Positions 33,780 through 45,049 of a DNA stretch of 64,000 bases are shown here, piece by piece. The DNA comes from Nematopogon swammerdamellus. Taxonomy: Eukaryota > Arthropoda > Insecta > Lepidoptera > Adelidae. Made by a program: the position numbers and the translations under genes. The stretch spans positions 17,195,791-17,259,790 of the forward strand of contig OX336344.1 of the NCBI GenBank assembly GCA_946902875.1, in the 5' to 3' direction. The number at the start of each line of letters is the position of its first letter. The stretch's first letter is position 1. Below the pieces are notes generated by a model. That model saw only the letters and a list, made by a program, of their open reading frames with translations, had not been told where the DNA came from and ran no database searches.

Positions 33780-34020
33780 TATTTTTTTTTATGTAATCCA
33801 GTATGGGTGGCTGAGTTGGAGGGGCCGAAGCGCATGCTCCGACCAGCCAATATCACCTCCGAGAAGGTAGGTGCCATACCGGAGACTTCCCTGGATTGCT
33901 GGCTATACTTGGACTAGAGGAGAACACAACCGAGGGTGCTATGCGGCCATCTTACATCCAGTACGGTGGTACCAACCCAGTCGGCTACAATTTGAGCCTA
34001 CCACCTAGTAAGGGTATACC
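33780..34020 (-). mobile_element. tRNA-headed SINE (family 2), 3' part
   Basis: T-run, then gtaatccagtatgggtggct and gaccagccaatatcacctcc, the reverse complement of the 3' body of the 40150 copy. Confidence 0.7.
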
Positions 34021-34904
34021 AATACAGGCACCGGTAGCATAAAGCTTTCTGTATCGTTAGTGCTAATCGAAGAAGCTAGATCTAATTAGCGTAAAGTATT
34101 TATACTCCTATCTTACTATTTGTATTAGTGATTCCAAGTCACAAAAAATAGCTGTGATGCAGACAGCACATACCAACTTTAAACTATACCAATAATATAC
34201 CGAATGAAGCATTTTGTAGACCACATGTTATGATAGTGAAAACATGCGTACACAAACATAAATGTTCCATAATTTGCATTCATTGTTTCGTCTCAATATT
34301 TCGCACACATGCAACCCTGCCAAATCCTTGATGTACGAGGGTGAATTTGTATTATTAAGCACCACATATTTAGAATTATATTATTTTAGTTGTTGTACCG
34401 CTCAAATGAAGCAAAGCAACTGAAAATGTAAAATCATGGCCACCAATCCACATTACCATCACTAATAAACTGCGCCTACAATAGAACTGATTTTATCTAC
34501 TTATAAATTTTCATTAACCCATAACAAAAGAACTGATATAATAAAATTTAATATAATTACATTCCATGTTGTACAATTGCGTGACTTTTGGCGTGGCTTA
34601 CGGTTGACATTTTTAGGTCTTAAAAATTTTCAAATTCTCCAATGATGCTTCTCAACATATAATCATGAGTCCATGATAAAGTAGCTTTAGACTGTATAAT
34701 TAATTTGTTGTTGTGATCGTGTTAGCGTAAATTTGTTAGCATAGCTTACTCTACATGTGATTATTGAACACCATTATTAATTTTTTACAGTTATGATAAT
34801 GGTAAATTTGTATTATTTATCTGATAAATAAATCTATTAATTTATATGTACATTCTGTAGCATAAGGAAGTAATAATTTTATTGTATTACTTATTCAATT
34901 CCAC

Positions 34905-35173
34905 AGAGCATCAAATACCTACCGCGCGCGCCCCCTACTAGAGACGCCCTAAGCGATAATATTTGAAACCCAAAAACTACACGCAGTGCTGCTAGCGCTT
35001 CGTATGTGTGTGTGTGTGTGTGCTAGTATCGACACTACACACAAAGAGGAGCAAGTTAGGCACACGCACAGCACACATATGTAAGTCATAGGCCACGCCC
35101 ACAGGCTTCAACGGCGTTGTAGAGAAATCGCGCTCAGGGCGCCTCTAAAAGGGGCGTGCGCATTTGATGCTCT
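34905..35173. mobile_element. 269-bp MITE with about 45-bp imperfect inverted ends
   Basis: Left agagcatcaaat...gcgcgcgcccc..tagagacgccct pairs with the right agggcgcctcta..ggggcgtgcgcatttgatgctct. The centre holds a (tg)n run (35007-35020). Confidence 0.7.
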
Positions 35174-35479
35174 TGTGTTCAATTCTAATACCTGCAAGAT
35201 GAAGTGTTTTGTATGCCTACAACTACTCAACTACTCATATTATACAGTTTTTGTACATCTGTAAACAGTATACATACATAATACAAAGACCGCACTGGAG
35301 TTTTATTTGTGTTTAAACTGTGGCATTAAATTTTTAGCTTTCTGCACCCTGTACGGAAGCCTATTACTAAGCGGTTTGTTTGTCTGTCTGACCGTTTGGA
35401 ACCGTAATAGTTAGCCTGTTAGAGCCCCCTGGTATAGGGCTCTAGGGGTTAACTCACAATACTCAGTGCCGAACTCTTT

Positions 35480-35930
35480 CAACCAATTAGAAATAGTTCG
35501 GCAATGTTTGAAATCTGCGAGTATTCGTGCGAGTTCCACCTGGAAAACAAACTTCTTATTTATAAAGCAATACTCAAGCGCATCTGGACTTACGGAATCC
35601 AGTTGTGGAGGTACAGCATCTCAGTTCAATGTCAACGCCCTACAAAGGTTCCAATCTAAAATGCTTTGGCGCAGTGCGGAAAGAACTATTCAGGCAACAA
35701 CTATTTATTGTGGATTTCATAGATAATTTACAGTCAAAAATGAATATTCACGAGGAAATTCATCATTAATTCATCCATATGGTAGGTAACCTACTCTTGC
35801 ATACGTTGGAAATTCCGCCACTTCTATTTCAATACACTGGAGCTTGTAATATACACAGTTTACAGGAACGGCGGTGGGTGTAGATAGACCATCTACACCC
35901 ACCAAGCCTCAAAGTGGAGTCGCGCGAATC
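35480..35930 (+). mobile_element. Jockey-family LINE C-terminal remnant
   Basis: + frames give LENKLLIYKAILK, then WTYGIQLW and NVNALQRFQSKML, the usual post-RT wording of Jockey elements. Frameshifted and dead. Confidence 0.7.
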
Positions 35931-36061
35931 CACGTGCCTTCCGTGTGGAACAGCTTTATTGTTGGTCTTGTGGTAGTAGGGGTTGGGTTGGACCATTTTG
36001 TTGTTTATTTGGCAAGTGTAACTTGAGGATCTTCAGGTGCCCGTTCAGGCAAACAACGTTA

Positions 36062-36083
36062 CCCCCCCCCCCCCCCCCCCCCC
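36062..36083. repeat. C22 homopolymer
   Basis: Twenty-two C residues in a row inside otherwise unremarkable DNA. The exact length is the kind of feature sequencing gets wrong. Confidence 0.8.
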
Positions 36084-36736
36084 GTATCGAGCGGCGCTTC
36101 TTGGTACAAAATTGACGGTTCGCTTTGACGCAACTCTGCGGCAATGTCAATTGACCTTAAAATATAATTATTGTTCGACGACATTCGTTATCCACTATGG
36201 TTATTCATGACAAAAAGAGCCTGAAGGGAGATGAGAGAAGAAATAGATGAAATAAAGCCAGATTTAGGCTCTAGCTAAATTAAATAAAAACAAATCAAAT
36301 GTTTCTTTATTTGTCTTTAATTCAAAATTTTACCAAGATTTACAAACAATATCGACATTTTTTATTCTTTTCTAAAAAAACTACACCTCACGTCACTATG
36401 TCTGCAATAAATAAGGAAATGCCAACTGGTATGTCCACTCTTTACAACAAAAAGGAATGTATTTTGTGATGTGACGATTGAAAAAAGTTGCTGTTGTAAC
36501 ATCAGTCTCAATTCCACTCTTAGTACATAGCTGTCTCATTCATCCCATTCACAATTAATAGACAAACCCCGCATGACAACAAACATACTTGTACTTTTAT
36601 TGTATTATGTTTTATTTTATTTTATTCTGAAAAAAAAAAATATTGTTACATGATCATATAAATAAGAGTCTGAGTTACGCACTGTATGTGTGACCCATGG
36701 ATTGCGTGAAATTCATTCACTCTTTAAAAGTCTTGA

Positions 36737-36855
36737 TTGCCAGTACCGCTGATGTGTAAACATCACAAGCGTTATGCCGGAGACGCATCACCAAAATCCC
36801 AATTCTTTCCAGCCCTAGCGCCAGTGTAGATGTTTACACATCAAAAGACTGGCAA
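36737..36855. mobile_element. 119-bp hairpin element
   Basis: ttgccagt...gatgtgtaaacatc at the left pairs with gatgtttacacatc...actggcaa at the right. Small MITE or solo palindrome. Confidence 0.65.
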
Positions 36856-37218
36856 ATATTAGGTCGACAGTATTGACTCTACAAAAGTTGGATGTGTAGC
36901 TCATTTCATACCAATAAAGTAATGTAAATGATAAATTCACTAATATTGTTGAAAGTGAACAACCATTTAATTAAATATGGCCGTACTTTTGTCTTGATTT
37001 TCTTCAATTCACCTAAATTAACTCTTAAAACAATTAGGAATTTCAATTGCGGGTAACCTAAGTTGTGACAAGCCACAAAATCACCGGGTGCATTTCGTCC
37101 CACAACACTCATGTAACAACAGTTTTTACTCGGTTGATAATTGGATCCACCCGGGTGGGCAAAGTCGCTTGCCTGCGTGAGACCTTGCCTAACCGAGCTG
37201 ACTCGTACTTAACGCTAT

Positions 37219-38787
37219 TTATAGCTCATCGTGGTCGTGTGCGGACGTGTGCCGCGTGTCGTCGCACGCAGCCGGAGTGCTGAGCTCCATGAGGTACTCG
37301 CAGCGAGACGGCTCGCTCACCGCCGTCACCTTCGTCTCCAGCCCACAGTTCACCTTCACCAGAGTGCTCCGGTTCGGCCCGTTCCAACATGACATTCCAT
37401 TTGAGTATTTCATGGCGCGGTACCGCTCGCCTTCCGTGCCGGCCCACTCGCCCCAGTTGCCGAGTCCGATCTCGCCGCCGCCGCCTTTCGACTTCTGAAC
37501 CACCTTCCCGAACAGACAGAGCTTGTACACATACTCCTTGTCCTCGTATTCGAAGCAGCTGCCATCGAGCGTCGCGAACTCCTGGTGCGGTCCGTAGTCC
37601 TTCTCGAGGGACTCCTTGATGTTGCGCATGTTGCTTTCGATCTCTCGCACCGCACGCTCGGCGTCCGTGTGTTGCCGGCGAGCCTCCATCGCCGCGTCCA
37701 CGATCTCTTGTGTGCGCTCGTCGTACGCGCGCGTGACCTCCTCCGGTGCCTCCTGGACCTCGTCCGCCTCCGCCTCTTCTCCCTCACCCTCACCCTCCCC
37801 GTCGCCCTCCGCCTCGCCCTCCTGCTCGGTGTCCTCGGGATGCTCCTCTTCGGCGCTAGCCTCCACCTCGGCGGTCTCCGCCGGAGGCTTGAACATGCCT
37901 TGCTCGATCATTAGGAACGGTTTCACGCGCGGCCACGCCTCAGTCACGAACGCGTCGAGGTCGACCTGGTTGTGCTCGGCGAGGAAGTACAGCGCCTCCT
38001 CTTCGTCGATCTGCCCGTCGCGATTCTTGTCGAACGTGGTGCGAGTCTGGATCTCGGCGAGCGTCAACTGACCGTCGCCGTCCGAATCGAACTTGGCGAA
38101 TATCTCCCTGGCCTCCTCCTCGCTGACTGCCTTCTCCTCCTCCTCTTTCTGGGCGCGCGCGAGCTCGTCCGCCTCCCGATACACTCGGAGCGCTTCGTTC
38201 TCCTTGCCCTCCAGCTCCGTCTTGAGTGTCTCCTTCTCTTCCTTCAGCTGCTCCGCATCGACCTTGTCCTTCTCGAGCTGAGCGAGCTGCTGTGCCATTT
38301 CGCCGCGCCGCGCGTTACCTTTCTCGATGAGCTCGAGCCGCAGTTGGCTGCCCGCCTTGAGCAGCTCGGAGCGGCGCTGCGCCTCGGCGCGCGCCTCGCG
38401 GCCGAGCTCGTCGCATGTGTCCGGGCAGCTGACGCCCGACTGCGCGTACTCGTCGGTGCCGTCGCAGCAGTCGCACACGCCGTCATTGACGCGCGAGCTC
38501 GGTATGTTCTCTGACCGGTGACCCGCGTTCGTGCAGTGGAACACGCCGTTAATACAAGCGGACGTTCCGGGCTCGTCGCTGCCGTCGAAGCAGTCGCAAT
38601 AATCGTCGTTGACCTGCCCGAACGGAATCGTGCCGGTACCGTCGAAGCACGTGAATTCCTTTGCCGGGTTGTAGAGTGCGGCGCGAGCGAGCGGAACCCC
38701 GCGCGGCCGCGGCACGTCGCCGGCCGCCACGACGAGCAGAGCAGCCCATACCGCCGTTGTCGTCCCGAACCGCTGCATCCAAGTCAT
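37219..38787 (-). CDS. GCS2beta: Glucosidase II subunit beta (PRKCSH family), single exon
   Basis: Regulatory, ER-retained subunit of glucosidase II, which trims glucose from N-glycans in the calnexin cycle and binds mannose-bearing glycans through its MRH domain. The 522-aa ORF has in order: a signal peptide (about 1-23); two Cys-rich LDLa-type repeats (about 46-115, with DDYCDCFDGSDE and DGVCDCCDGTDE); a long charged coiled coil (about 130-225); an EF-hand pair (DSDGDGQLTLAEI and DKNRDGQIDEEEA); an acidic Glu/Gly tract; an MRH domain (about 400-508, with DGSCFEYEDKEYVYKLC, NWGEW and RCEYLMELSTPAAC); and a C-terminal HDEL retrieval signal. Length and domain order match the family. No intron interrupts it, unlike the other four genes here. 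The start at 38787 precedes a good signal sequence. Function is well supported by the family; the symbol follows insect usage. Confidence 0.95.
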   Translation of the reverse strand: MTWMQRFGTTTAVWAALLVVAAGDVPRPRGVPLARAALYNPAKEFTCFDGTGTIPFGQVNDDYCDCFDGSDEPGTSACINGVFHCTNAGHRSENIPSSRVNDGVCDCCDGTDEYAQSGVSCPDTCDELGREARAEAQRRSELLKAGSQLRLELIEKGNARRGEMAQQLAQLEKDKVDAEQLKEEKETLKTELEGKENEALRVYREADELARAQKEEEEKAVSEEEAREIFAKFDSDGDGQLTLAEIQTRTTFDKNRDGQIDEEEALYFLAEHNQVDLDAFVTEAWPRVKPFLMIEQGMFKPPAETAEVEASAEEEHPEDTEQEGEAEGDGEGEGEGEEAEADEVQEAPEEVTRAYDERTQEIVDAAMEARRQHTDAERAVREIESNMRNIKESLEKDYGPHQEFATLDGSCFEYEDKEYVYKLCLFGKVVQKSKGGGGEIGLGNWGEWAGTEGERYRAMKYSNGMSCWNGPNRSTLVKVNCGLETKVTAVSEPSRCEYLMELSTPAACDDTRHTSAHDHDEL

Positions 38788-39403
38788 CCTCAGTTGCCGG
38801 CACTATTCAATTCACAAAGCAACCCTTTCTCGCTCGCAACTGGATTCCAACAAATTCCATCCAACCGCACAGTAGTGACGTTCTGAACTTCTGACACTTG
38901 CTTGAATTGAATAATCTATGGTTCTTTTTTATGTCAACAAATGGAATGGTTAGTTCTTTATGGTTCAGGTTTGCTTCATCTCTTTCTTATATTTGAGAAT
39001 AGACCGAGATGGCTCATGCGATGTCCAACTGGTAAGTTGAGGCGTGCGTGGCGCGTGAGCGTGATTGAGGTGATGCAAAGTGGGTGATTATGATGGTGAC
39101 GTGTAAATAAATAAGAGTTTAGTTTTATTGTGGCAACATTATTTAGAAATCAGCTGCTGTCATTGAACAACAGATTAGTGATTTTATCCATGCACACAAG
39201 TACTGATGGGTCGATCCCGGGATTGAATCTTTATGGGCGGGATTTTATCATAAAAACCAGGATTTAATCCTATTCTAGGACCAAATGAGGATTTTATGTT
39301 TTAAGGTTAAGTATGTGAAGTTGTTCTGTAATATGAGCGAAATTTTATCATAAAGTCCAGGATTTATTCCTATTTTAAGATCGAAAGGATTTTATGTTTT
39401 TAT

Positions 39404-40018
39404 CTAGCTTTTGCCCGCGGCTTCGCTCGCGTGAAATTCGTATTTCAAAAGAAGAAACTAAATCATTAAGGGCGAGGCCGAAGGCTGAGCTGCGTTCAGG
39501 TTAATGATAAACCTTCTCGAATAAAGTATGTTTTTAACTAGCTTTTACCCGCGGCGTCGCTCGCGTGAAATTCGTATTTCAGAAGAAGAAACTAAATCAT
39601 TAAGGGCGAGGCCGAAGGCTGAGCTGCGTTCAGGTTAATGATAAACCTTCTCGAATAAAGTATGTTTTTAACTAGCTTTTGCCCGCGGCTTCGCTCGCGT
39701 GAAATTCGTATTTCAGAAGAAGAAACTAAATCATTAAGGGCGAGGCCGAGGGCTGAGCTGCGTTCAGGTCAATGATAAACCTTCTCGAATAAAGTATGTT
39801 TTTAACTAGCTTTTACCCGCGGCTTCGCTCGCGTGAAATTCGTATTTAAAGAGAAGAAACTAAATCATTAAGGGCGAGGCCGAAGGCTTAGCTGCGTTCA
39901 GGTTAATGATAAACCTTCTCGAATAAAGTATGTTTTTAACTAGCTTTTGCCCGCGGCTTCGCTCGCTTGAAATTCGTATTTCAAAAGAAGAAACTAAATC
40001 ATTAAGGGCGAGGATCTC
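39404..40018 (+). repeat. 134-bp tandem array, about 4.6 units
   Basis: ctagcttttgcccgcggctt starts at 39404, 39538, 39672, 39806 and 39940, an exact 134-bp period. Units differ by a few bases. Each unit ends with gataaaccttctcgaataaa. The unit is itself a widespread dispersed repeat that has been amplified here. Confidence 0.9.
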
Positions 40019-40149
40019 GTTATGAGCCACGCAAGTTTGTAACGAGTTTTCACGAGTCGTATTTGTGAGTGGTCATTGCAAGGGATCGCTTTGACTATCC
40101 GCTCTGATCTGATGACATTACATCTCTGATTACATTACACAAGTAGTAT

Positions 40150-40553
40150 TAAGCGGCGGGTGGCCGAGTTTTTGGGCATCGGGTTCTCATGCAAGAGGTC
40201 CGAGGTTCGAATCCGGTCGGTGTGTACCAATGAGTTTTTTCTGACGAACAAATTTACGTGCATTCTTACACCTGCTGCTTCACCGTTTCGAACTGGTGTA
40301 AAACTAGGTACCTTCCCTTGCCCCTTACGAAGTTGTAGGCTCAAATTGTAGCCGACTGGGTTAGTACCACCGTACTGGATGTAAGATGGCCGCATAGCAG
40401 GCTCGGCTGTGTTCTCTTCTAGTTCAGTATATCCAGCAATCCAGGGAAGTCTCCGGTATGCACGGGCACCTACCTTCTCGGAGGTGATATTGGCTGGTCG
40501 GAGAATGTGCTTAGGCCCCTTCGACTCAGGCGACCGGATTACATAAAACATTA
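40150..40553 (+). mobile_element. tRNA-headed SINE (family 2), full copy
   Basis: The head gcgggtggccgagtttttgg (A-box-like) and ggttcgaatccggtcggtg (perfect B box, 40203-40213) are spaced as in a tRNA. A conserved body and short A-rich end follow. It is not a functional tRNA: no acceptor stem closes. It is inserted in or beside the 134-bp repeat region. Confidence 0.8.
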
Positions 40554-40574
40554 TTATTTTTAGTAACTATTATA

Positions 40575-41050
40575 GTTTACTAGCTTTTGCCCGCTCTCGT
40601 GAAATTCGTATTTCAAAAGAAGAAAGTAAGTTATAAAGCGAGAAGGTCGAAAGCTGAGCTGCATTCAGGGTAATGATAAACCTTCTCGAACAAAATATGT
40701 AACTACTGACTAGGCCGAAGGTCGAGCTCCTTTCAGGTAAACGTTATTTTTCTCGAAGAAACTAAGTTACCTATGGCGACGCCGAAGGCGGAGCTCCCTA
40801 TAGGTAAACCATATACTTTTTCAAAGAGGCCGACGAGGCCGAAGGCCGAGCTGCGTTCAAGTAAATGATAATCCTTCTCAAAGAAACAAAGTTAATGCCC
40901 TGCCGAGCGCCGAGTTGCGTTCGCGTAAACGATATTCTCGCCCTTATTTACTTACTTTAATCGAGAAATATATCGTTAACTTGAACGAAGCTCCGCTTTC
41001 GGCCTCTCCCTTAGTTACTTACTTCGAAAAGGTACATGTTTCGTATCGGT
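40575..41050. repeat. Degenerate relatives of the 134-bp repeat
   Basis: Recurring gaggccgaaggccgagctgc-type text and aaccttctcgaa at irregular spacing, with one inverted piece near 40960-41040. Further such pieces lie at 27700-27870 and 60440-60680. Confidence 0.55.
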
Positions 41051-41264
41051 GACGTCATATTTAGTTTACATGTATCCTAACTTGTACCATAAGTATAGGA
41101 TAAAAAAATTAGGATCGAATCAAATTAAAATTTTGGCTTTCTATAGTATGGGGAGTGCGTTTTTATAGGCACCCGCCCGCGCGCCGCGCCGCCTGCTCCG
41201 CCGCGCCGCCCGCTCCGCCACGCCCCGCCGGCTCGCTCATATCTGATACCTACTCGCGCTAAAT

Positions 41265-41470
41265 GGCGCGCGAAACATTTCAGTTTGGGAACCACATCTT
41301 AGCATAACCGGAACTGAATTTTATTTAGCTTATCCTCTGTGTCGTATAGTATAGGATATAACATCCTTTTACGATGTTTCATCGAATTCAGATGATCGGT
41401 TTAAGAGTTATGGTGGAACATACATACACAGAAAAAATTTCTAAAAATCGTCAATTTAGCTTTAGTATCA
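41265..41470 (+). repeat. Dispersed repeat shared with 61595-62020 (inverted)
   Basis: aaccacatcttagcataacc, ggaactgaattttatttagc and tttctaaaaatcg recur inverted at 61600-61980. Noncoding. Confidence 0.55.
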
Positions 41471-42951
41471 TACATAGAGTCTTATACCTCAGTATCTCAT
41501 AAAACAAAGTAACTTACTCTATGATTAAAAAATATAGTATTGATTTAAAAATATTAGTAGATTATGACCTCAAATCGTTATTTTTTAACCGACTTCAAAA
41601 AAAGGAGGAGGTTCTCAATTCGACTGTATGTTTTTTGGTCAAACATGATCGAAATTGGTAGATCTACCAAAAAATCGGTACCTAACTTTTCACACTGTCA
41701 CGGTCACTGAACAGACTCGATTACCGACCTTTTTCCTCTCTCACATCACGGCGAAATGTATGCGCGCTCAAACGATCACAGATATTGATTATTTTGTGAA
41801 CATAACTAGGGAATCATGTATTAAAATTAAAACCTGTCGAGACATTATTTATTTAGTTATAGGAATTCATCCAGTAAAACAATGATCTACATACCTACTA
41901 CCATATTATGCCTAGTACTAATGAAAACAACTCATCCACGATGTTGAAATCTAATATTAAAATAAAATCCTATTTCGTAGGATCGAATGAGGAACCTTCC
42001 CCAACTTTCCCAATAAAATCCCTATAAAGTCTCGAATAAGGATTCGGTCCCAAATGGGATTGAATCCTTGCCCATCAGTACACACAAGCGTCTCTTTGTA
42101 GTAATCACCTGACAGTTAACTTTTTTTTCTTACAGAAAGCCAAGGTTAGTGACACCGTATAGCCATGTTTGTTTTTTTATTCTTCTTCTCATTTGCATTT
42201 GCTTTCTTCATTTCTTTATTCCAATTAATACTTATCCTGTGGAAATCAAAACTGGAGCCACAAATAAAAAAATAAAATTTCACGAAAAAAATTTCATACA
42301 AAATGGCGACTTCCTCGAATTTATTTTTAATAGCGACTTAGGATTGCCTCTTCTCCGGCACTGCGGGAAGTGCAGCCCCGCCCCGTCCTTGTGTAGCACA
42401 GCGCAGACACCCATGTTCGCCTCCGCAGCTCGCCTGCGCTTTGTTACGGCAGACGGGGGCTGCACTCCTTCCGCGCCTCCGGCTTATAAAACACTCTAGG
42501 GAATTAGCCACACTAATTGAACAGGTTATGTCGGGGTGGTGGATTTACTTTTTCCGCAAAGTATGTTATTACCCCCATTGTCCTTTCAAATGTTGTCAAC
42601 ACACACCTTATCTATACACCATTCTGTACGACGAGCGACGAACTTGCTTCGCTTCTTGACTTTTAAGCGTTGTGCGTGGCAAGGCAAGCGCGTACCCTAG
42701 TTGGAAATTTTTTTTTCCAGCAGCGTCAGCTGTCAGGTGCTTACTACAATGAGACACTCGTATCCATGCGACTTTCGTTCGTGTCTGTGGTTGTAGTAAT
42801 ATATATATTCTTTGGTGGTTCGTGTCGTCAATAAAAACGAGCAACTAAATCATCTTCCTTTCATAATTTCATTTGAAAAATTACCTACAAGAATCAGAAA
42901 GTTGAGTTTTCTTCAAGAATTGCTTGAGTAATCAGTAAGGTTCATTGCAAG

Positions 42952-43817
42952 ATGTCGAGCTACAACCAGAATGACTTCTCCTGGCAAAACCAAAATACAA
43001 ACCAGAACTACAGTTTCAACACATCCGGCGCCTTCCAGGACAACGCTCAGACCCTAGGTGAGCTGCTGTTGTTTCATCACAACATAAATACATAGTTAGT
43101 TGGTGGAGATCGTGATTTTTACATTCCATATTTTCCTCAGATTTTCAATCATTCCCCACGGACCAGCAGAATTTCTCGTACGGCGCCGAGCATCCTCCCT
43201 ACCCCGCCGATTACTATAATCCCAACATGTACACGCCCGGGCCGGTGCCGGGTGAAGTGCCGCCCGAGACCACAGACTTCGACGAACCTCCATTGCTGGA
43301 CGAGCTCGAGATCTACCCCGACAGAATCCTCGAGAAGACCCTGGCTGTCCTCAACCCGTTCCACGGCCAGTCGAAAGCGGACGACGCTAACTTCCTTTTA
43401 CGTGATACTGACATCGCAGGCCCAATAGCGTTTTGCCTTGCGCTTGCAGTTTTCCTCTTTCTTGCTGGAAACAAGGCCCACTTTGGGTACGTGTACGGCT
43501 TGTCTGTCGTCTCCGTAGTTCTAATGTACTTTCTCCTGTCGCTGATGAGTAGAACGGAGGGAGTGTTTACAATGCTTAGTGTTGCCAGTGTGCTGGGTTA
43601 CTGTATGCTACCGATGGTCGCGCTCGCCGGTCTGGGAATATTCACGTCGCTAGAGGGAGTGGTGGGGCTGAGTCTGTCGGGGTTGGCGGTTGTGTGGTCG
43701 GCGCTGTCGGCGAGTCGTCTGTTCGTCACAATGTCTGGGGATTCCGAACAGAGACCACTGATCGCTTACCCGTGCGCTCTGGTAAATGGGGTTTTTGCTC
43801 TTTTAGTTTTATTTTAA
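42952..43817 (+). CDS. YIPF5: YIPF5 (Yip1 domain family member 5), 2 exons
   Basis: Polytopic ER-exit-site/cis-Golgi protein that works with Yif1 and Rab GTPases in ER-Golgi transport. Exon 1 is 42952-43057 (MSSYNQNDFSW, Gln/Asn-rich cytosolic start) and ends in phase 1 at gtgagc. Exon 2 is 43141-43817 after ttttcctcag. The joined protein is 260 aa, close to the family's usual 257. It has the conserved cytosolic segment DEPPLLDELEIYP (about 72-84) with Yip1-type DLYGP-like wording replaced by DTDIAGP, then about five membrane helices ending FALLVLF. The 83-bp intron is very short for this window. It is convergent with the p24 gene downstream. Confidence 0.93.
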
Positions 43818-43909
43818 ACATATTTTAGTTTATATTCCTAGGGTTAATCTAAAATTTGTCTAATTGTAGTGAATAATTGATTGACAGTTGATTACCCTTA
43901 AATCATATT

Positions 43910-44342
43910 TTAACCCTTGACGTGCCGAACCTCTTAAGTCCCAATCTGCCGGAAATCGAAAATATTGCCAATGGCGATTTCAGTCAATATTTCTTAATAA
44001 AAAGCGCTAGAATCACCAATTATGGTTAAACATCCTAGCGATTTGTATCAAACAGTGCAGCAATAGTTCGCCGTCACACAGAATTAAATGAATCTGAGAG
44101 CTGTCAATTTCAGCCTACGTCATTTGTGACAGATGGTAAACTTCTAGCCTAACTTTTTTCAAATGCATTATTTGAAGAGATTTTTTATTTATTTATTTAG
44201 CTAACACCGATATATGATTTGTATGGGGGAATTGTCAATTTTAGGTTAAAAAATTCAGGAAAAAATTTCGAGCGCATTTTGTTTTTCCTTGAGTTAAAAA
44301 AATCCATCTGTGCTTCTAAATAAATGAATCCTCACTTGTTAA
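43910..44342 (+). mobile_element. TTAA-bounded repeat (piggyBac-type MITE)
   Basis: TTAA at 43910 and 44339 bounds text shared with 52889-53578, 54830-55379 and 57856-58160 (ttaacccttgacgtgccga at the left; ctgtgcttctaaataaatga at the right). It sits in the YIPF5 3' region. Confidence 0.5.
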
Positions 44343-44638
44343 CATTGTTTGAAGAATAGTTTCATTGGCATTAGTTAGTGCAAATAGAGTTTATTGTTCT
44401 GACTTAATTATTTTTACAAAATTAAAGTTTTTGTCAAGGTCGGCGCTGGTCGTGCAATTCCTCTGCACGTGAAAACGCCTGAAAATCAATAATCATTATT
44501 TTGCTGTGGAAGTCAACCGGTTAAAAAAATCAAAACACTAACATGTTAGTCATTATGATACCTAAAATTGTGTCGTCAAAAAAAAATTGGATATTCAAAT
44601 AGAGAATCTTCGGGCATGGCACTTAACCAACTTATTGT

Positions 44639-44676
44639 AATAAAGATGTTTCACATGTTTTAAAACATATTTTATT
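44639..44676. terminator. Facing poly(A) signals of YIPF5 (+) and the p24 gene (-)
   Basis: AATAAA lies on the + strand at 44639-44644, and its complement TTTATT at 44671-44676 gives AATAAA on the - strand. They would end the two convergent genes within about 40 bp of each other, implying abutting or slightly overlapping 3' ends. Another + AATAAA at 43996 could end YIPF5 earlier. RNA data would decide. Confidence 0.35.
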
Positions 44677-45049
44677 TCATCAGTTATTTTGAAATATTAT
44701 AATAATGCATCTAAATAAATGTAATTGCAGAGAATTGAGAAAGGTTACAAACTTTTTAATATAGAATATCATATTGTACATTCATATACAAATGCTACAG
44801 GATTCAGAAATTAATATTTGGGATAAATGTCATGAAGTTAATCTAAAGTGAATGTAAAATAATGTTATTCATTCATCAAAACTGTTGTTGAATAGACTTT
44901 TAATGTAGATTAATAATTAGTATAGTCTGCAGTAATCATTATCATTGCAATTAATTTCAACGGTTCCGTTGTGAGAGAAACACAAATTATTTTCAAACGT
45001 AAATTAAATTTTTAATAAATACATAGATTCATTTTATCTAAACACAACA

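Larger units (their letters stand above)
32587..37218. other. Intergenic region between the adaptor gene and glucosidase II beta
   Basis: Contains the adaptor 3'UTR, a SINE (33780), a MITE (34905), a Jockey remnant (35480), a C22 run and a 119-bp hairpin (36737). The remainder is AT-rich DNA in which I see no gene. Confidence 0.6.
38788..42951. other. Region between divergent GCS2beta and YIPF5
   Basis: The two genes start back to back about 4.2 kb apart. The space holds a 134-bp tandem array (39404), a full tRNA SINE (40150), degenerate relatives of the array (40575-41050), a short GC-rich tract (41165-41240) and dispersed repeats. The sequence before YIPF5 (42340-42480) is GC-rich, possibly promoter. 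No gene seen. Confidence 0.55.

Noticed and set aside
37972..38514. 180-codon + strand ORF opposite glucosidase II beta
   Set aside because: Shadow of the GC-rich gene on the other strand, with no recognisable domain.
40150..40225. Functional tRNA gene
   Set aside because: A and B boxes are present, but no acceptor stem pairs and a SINE body follows, with other copies in the window.
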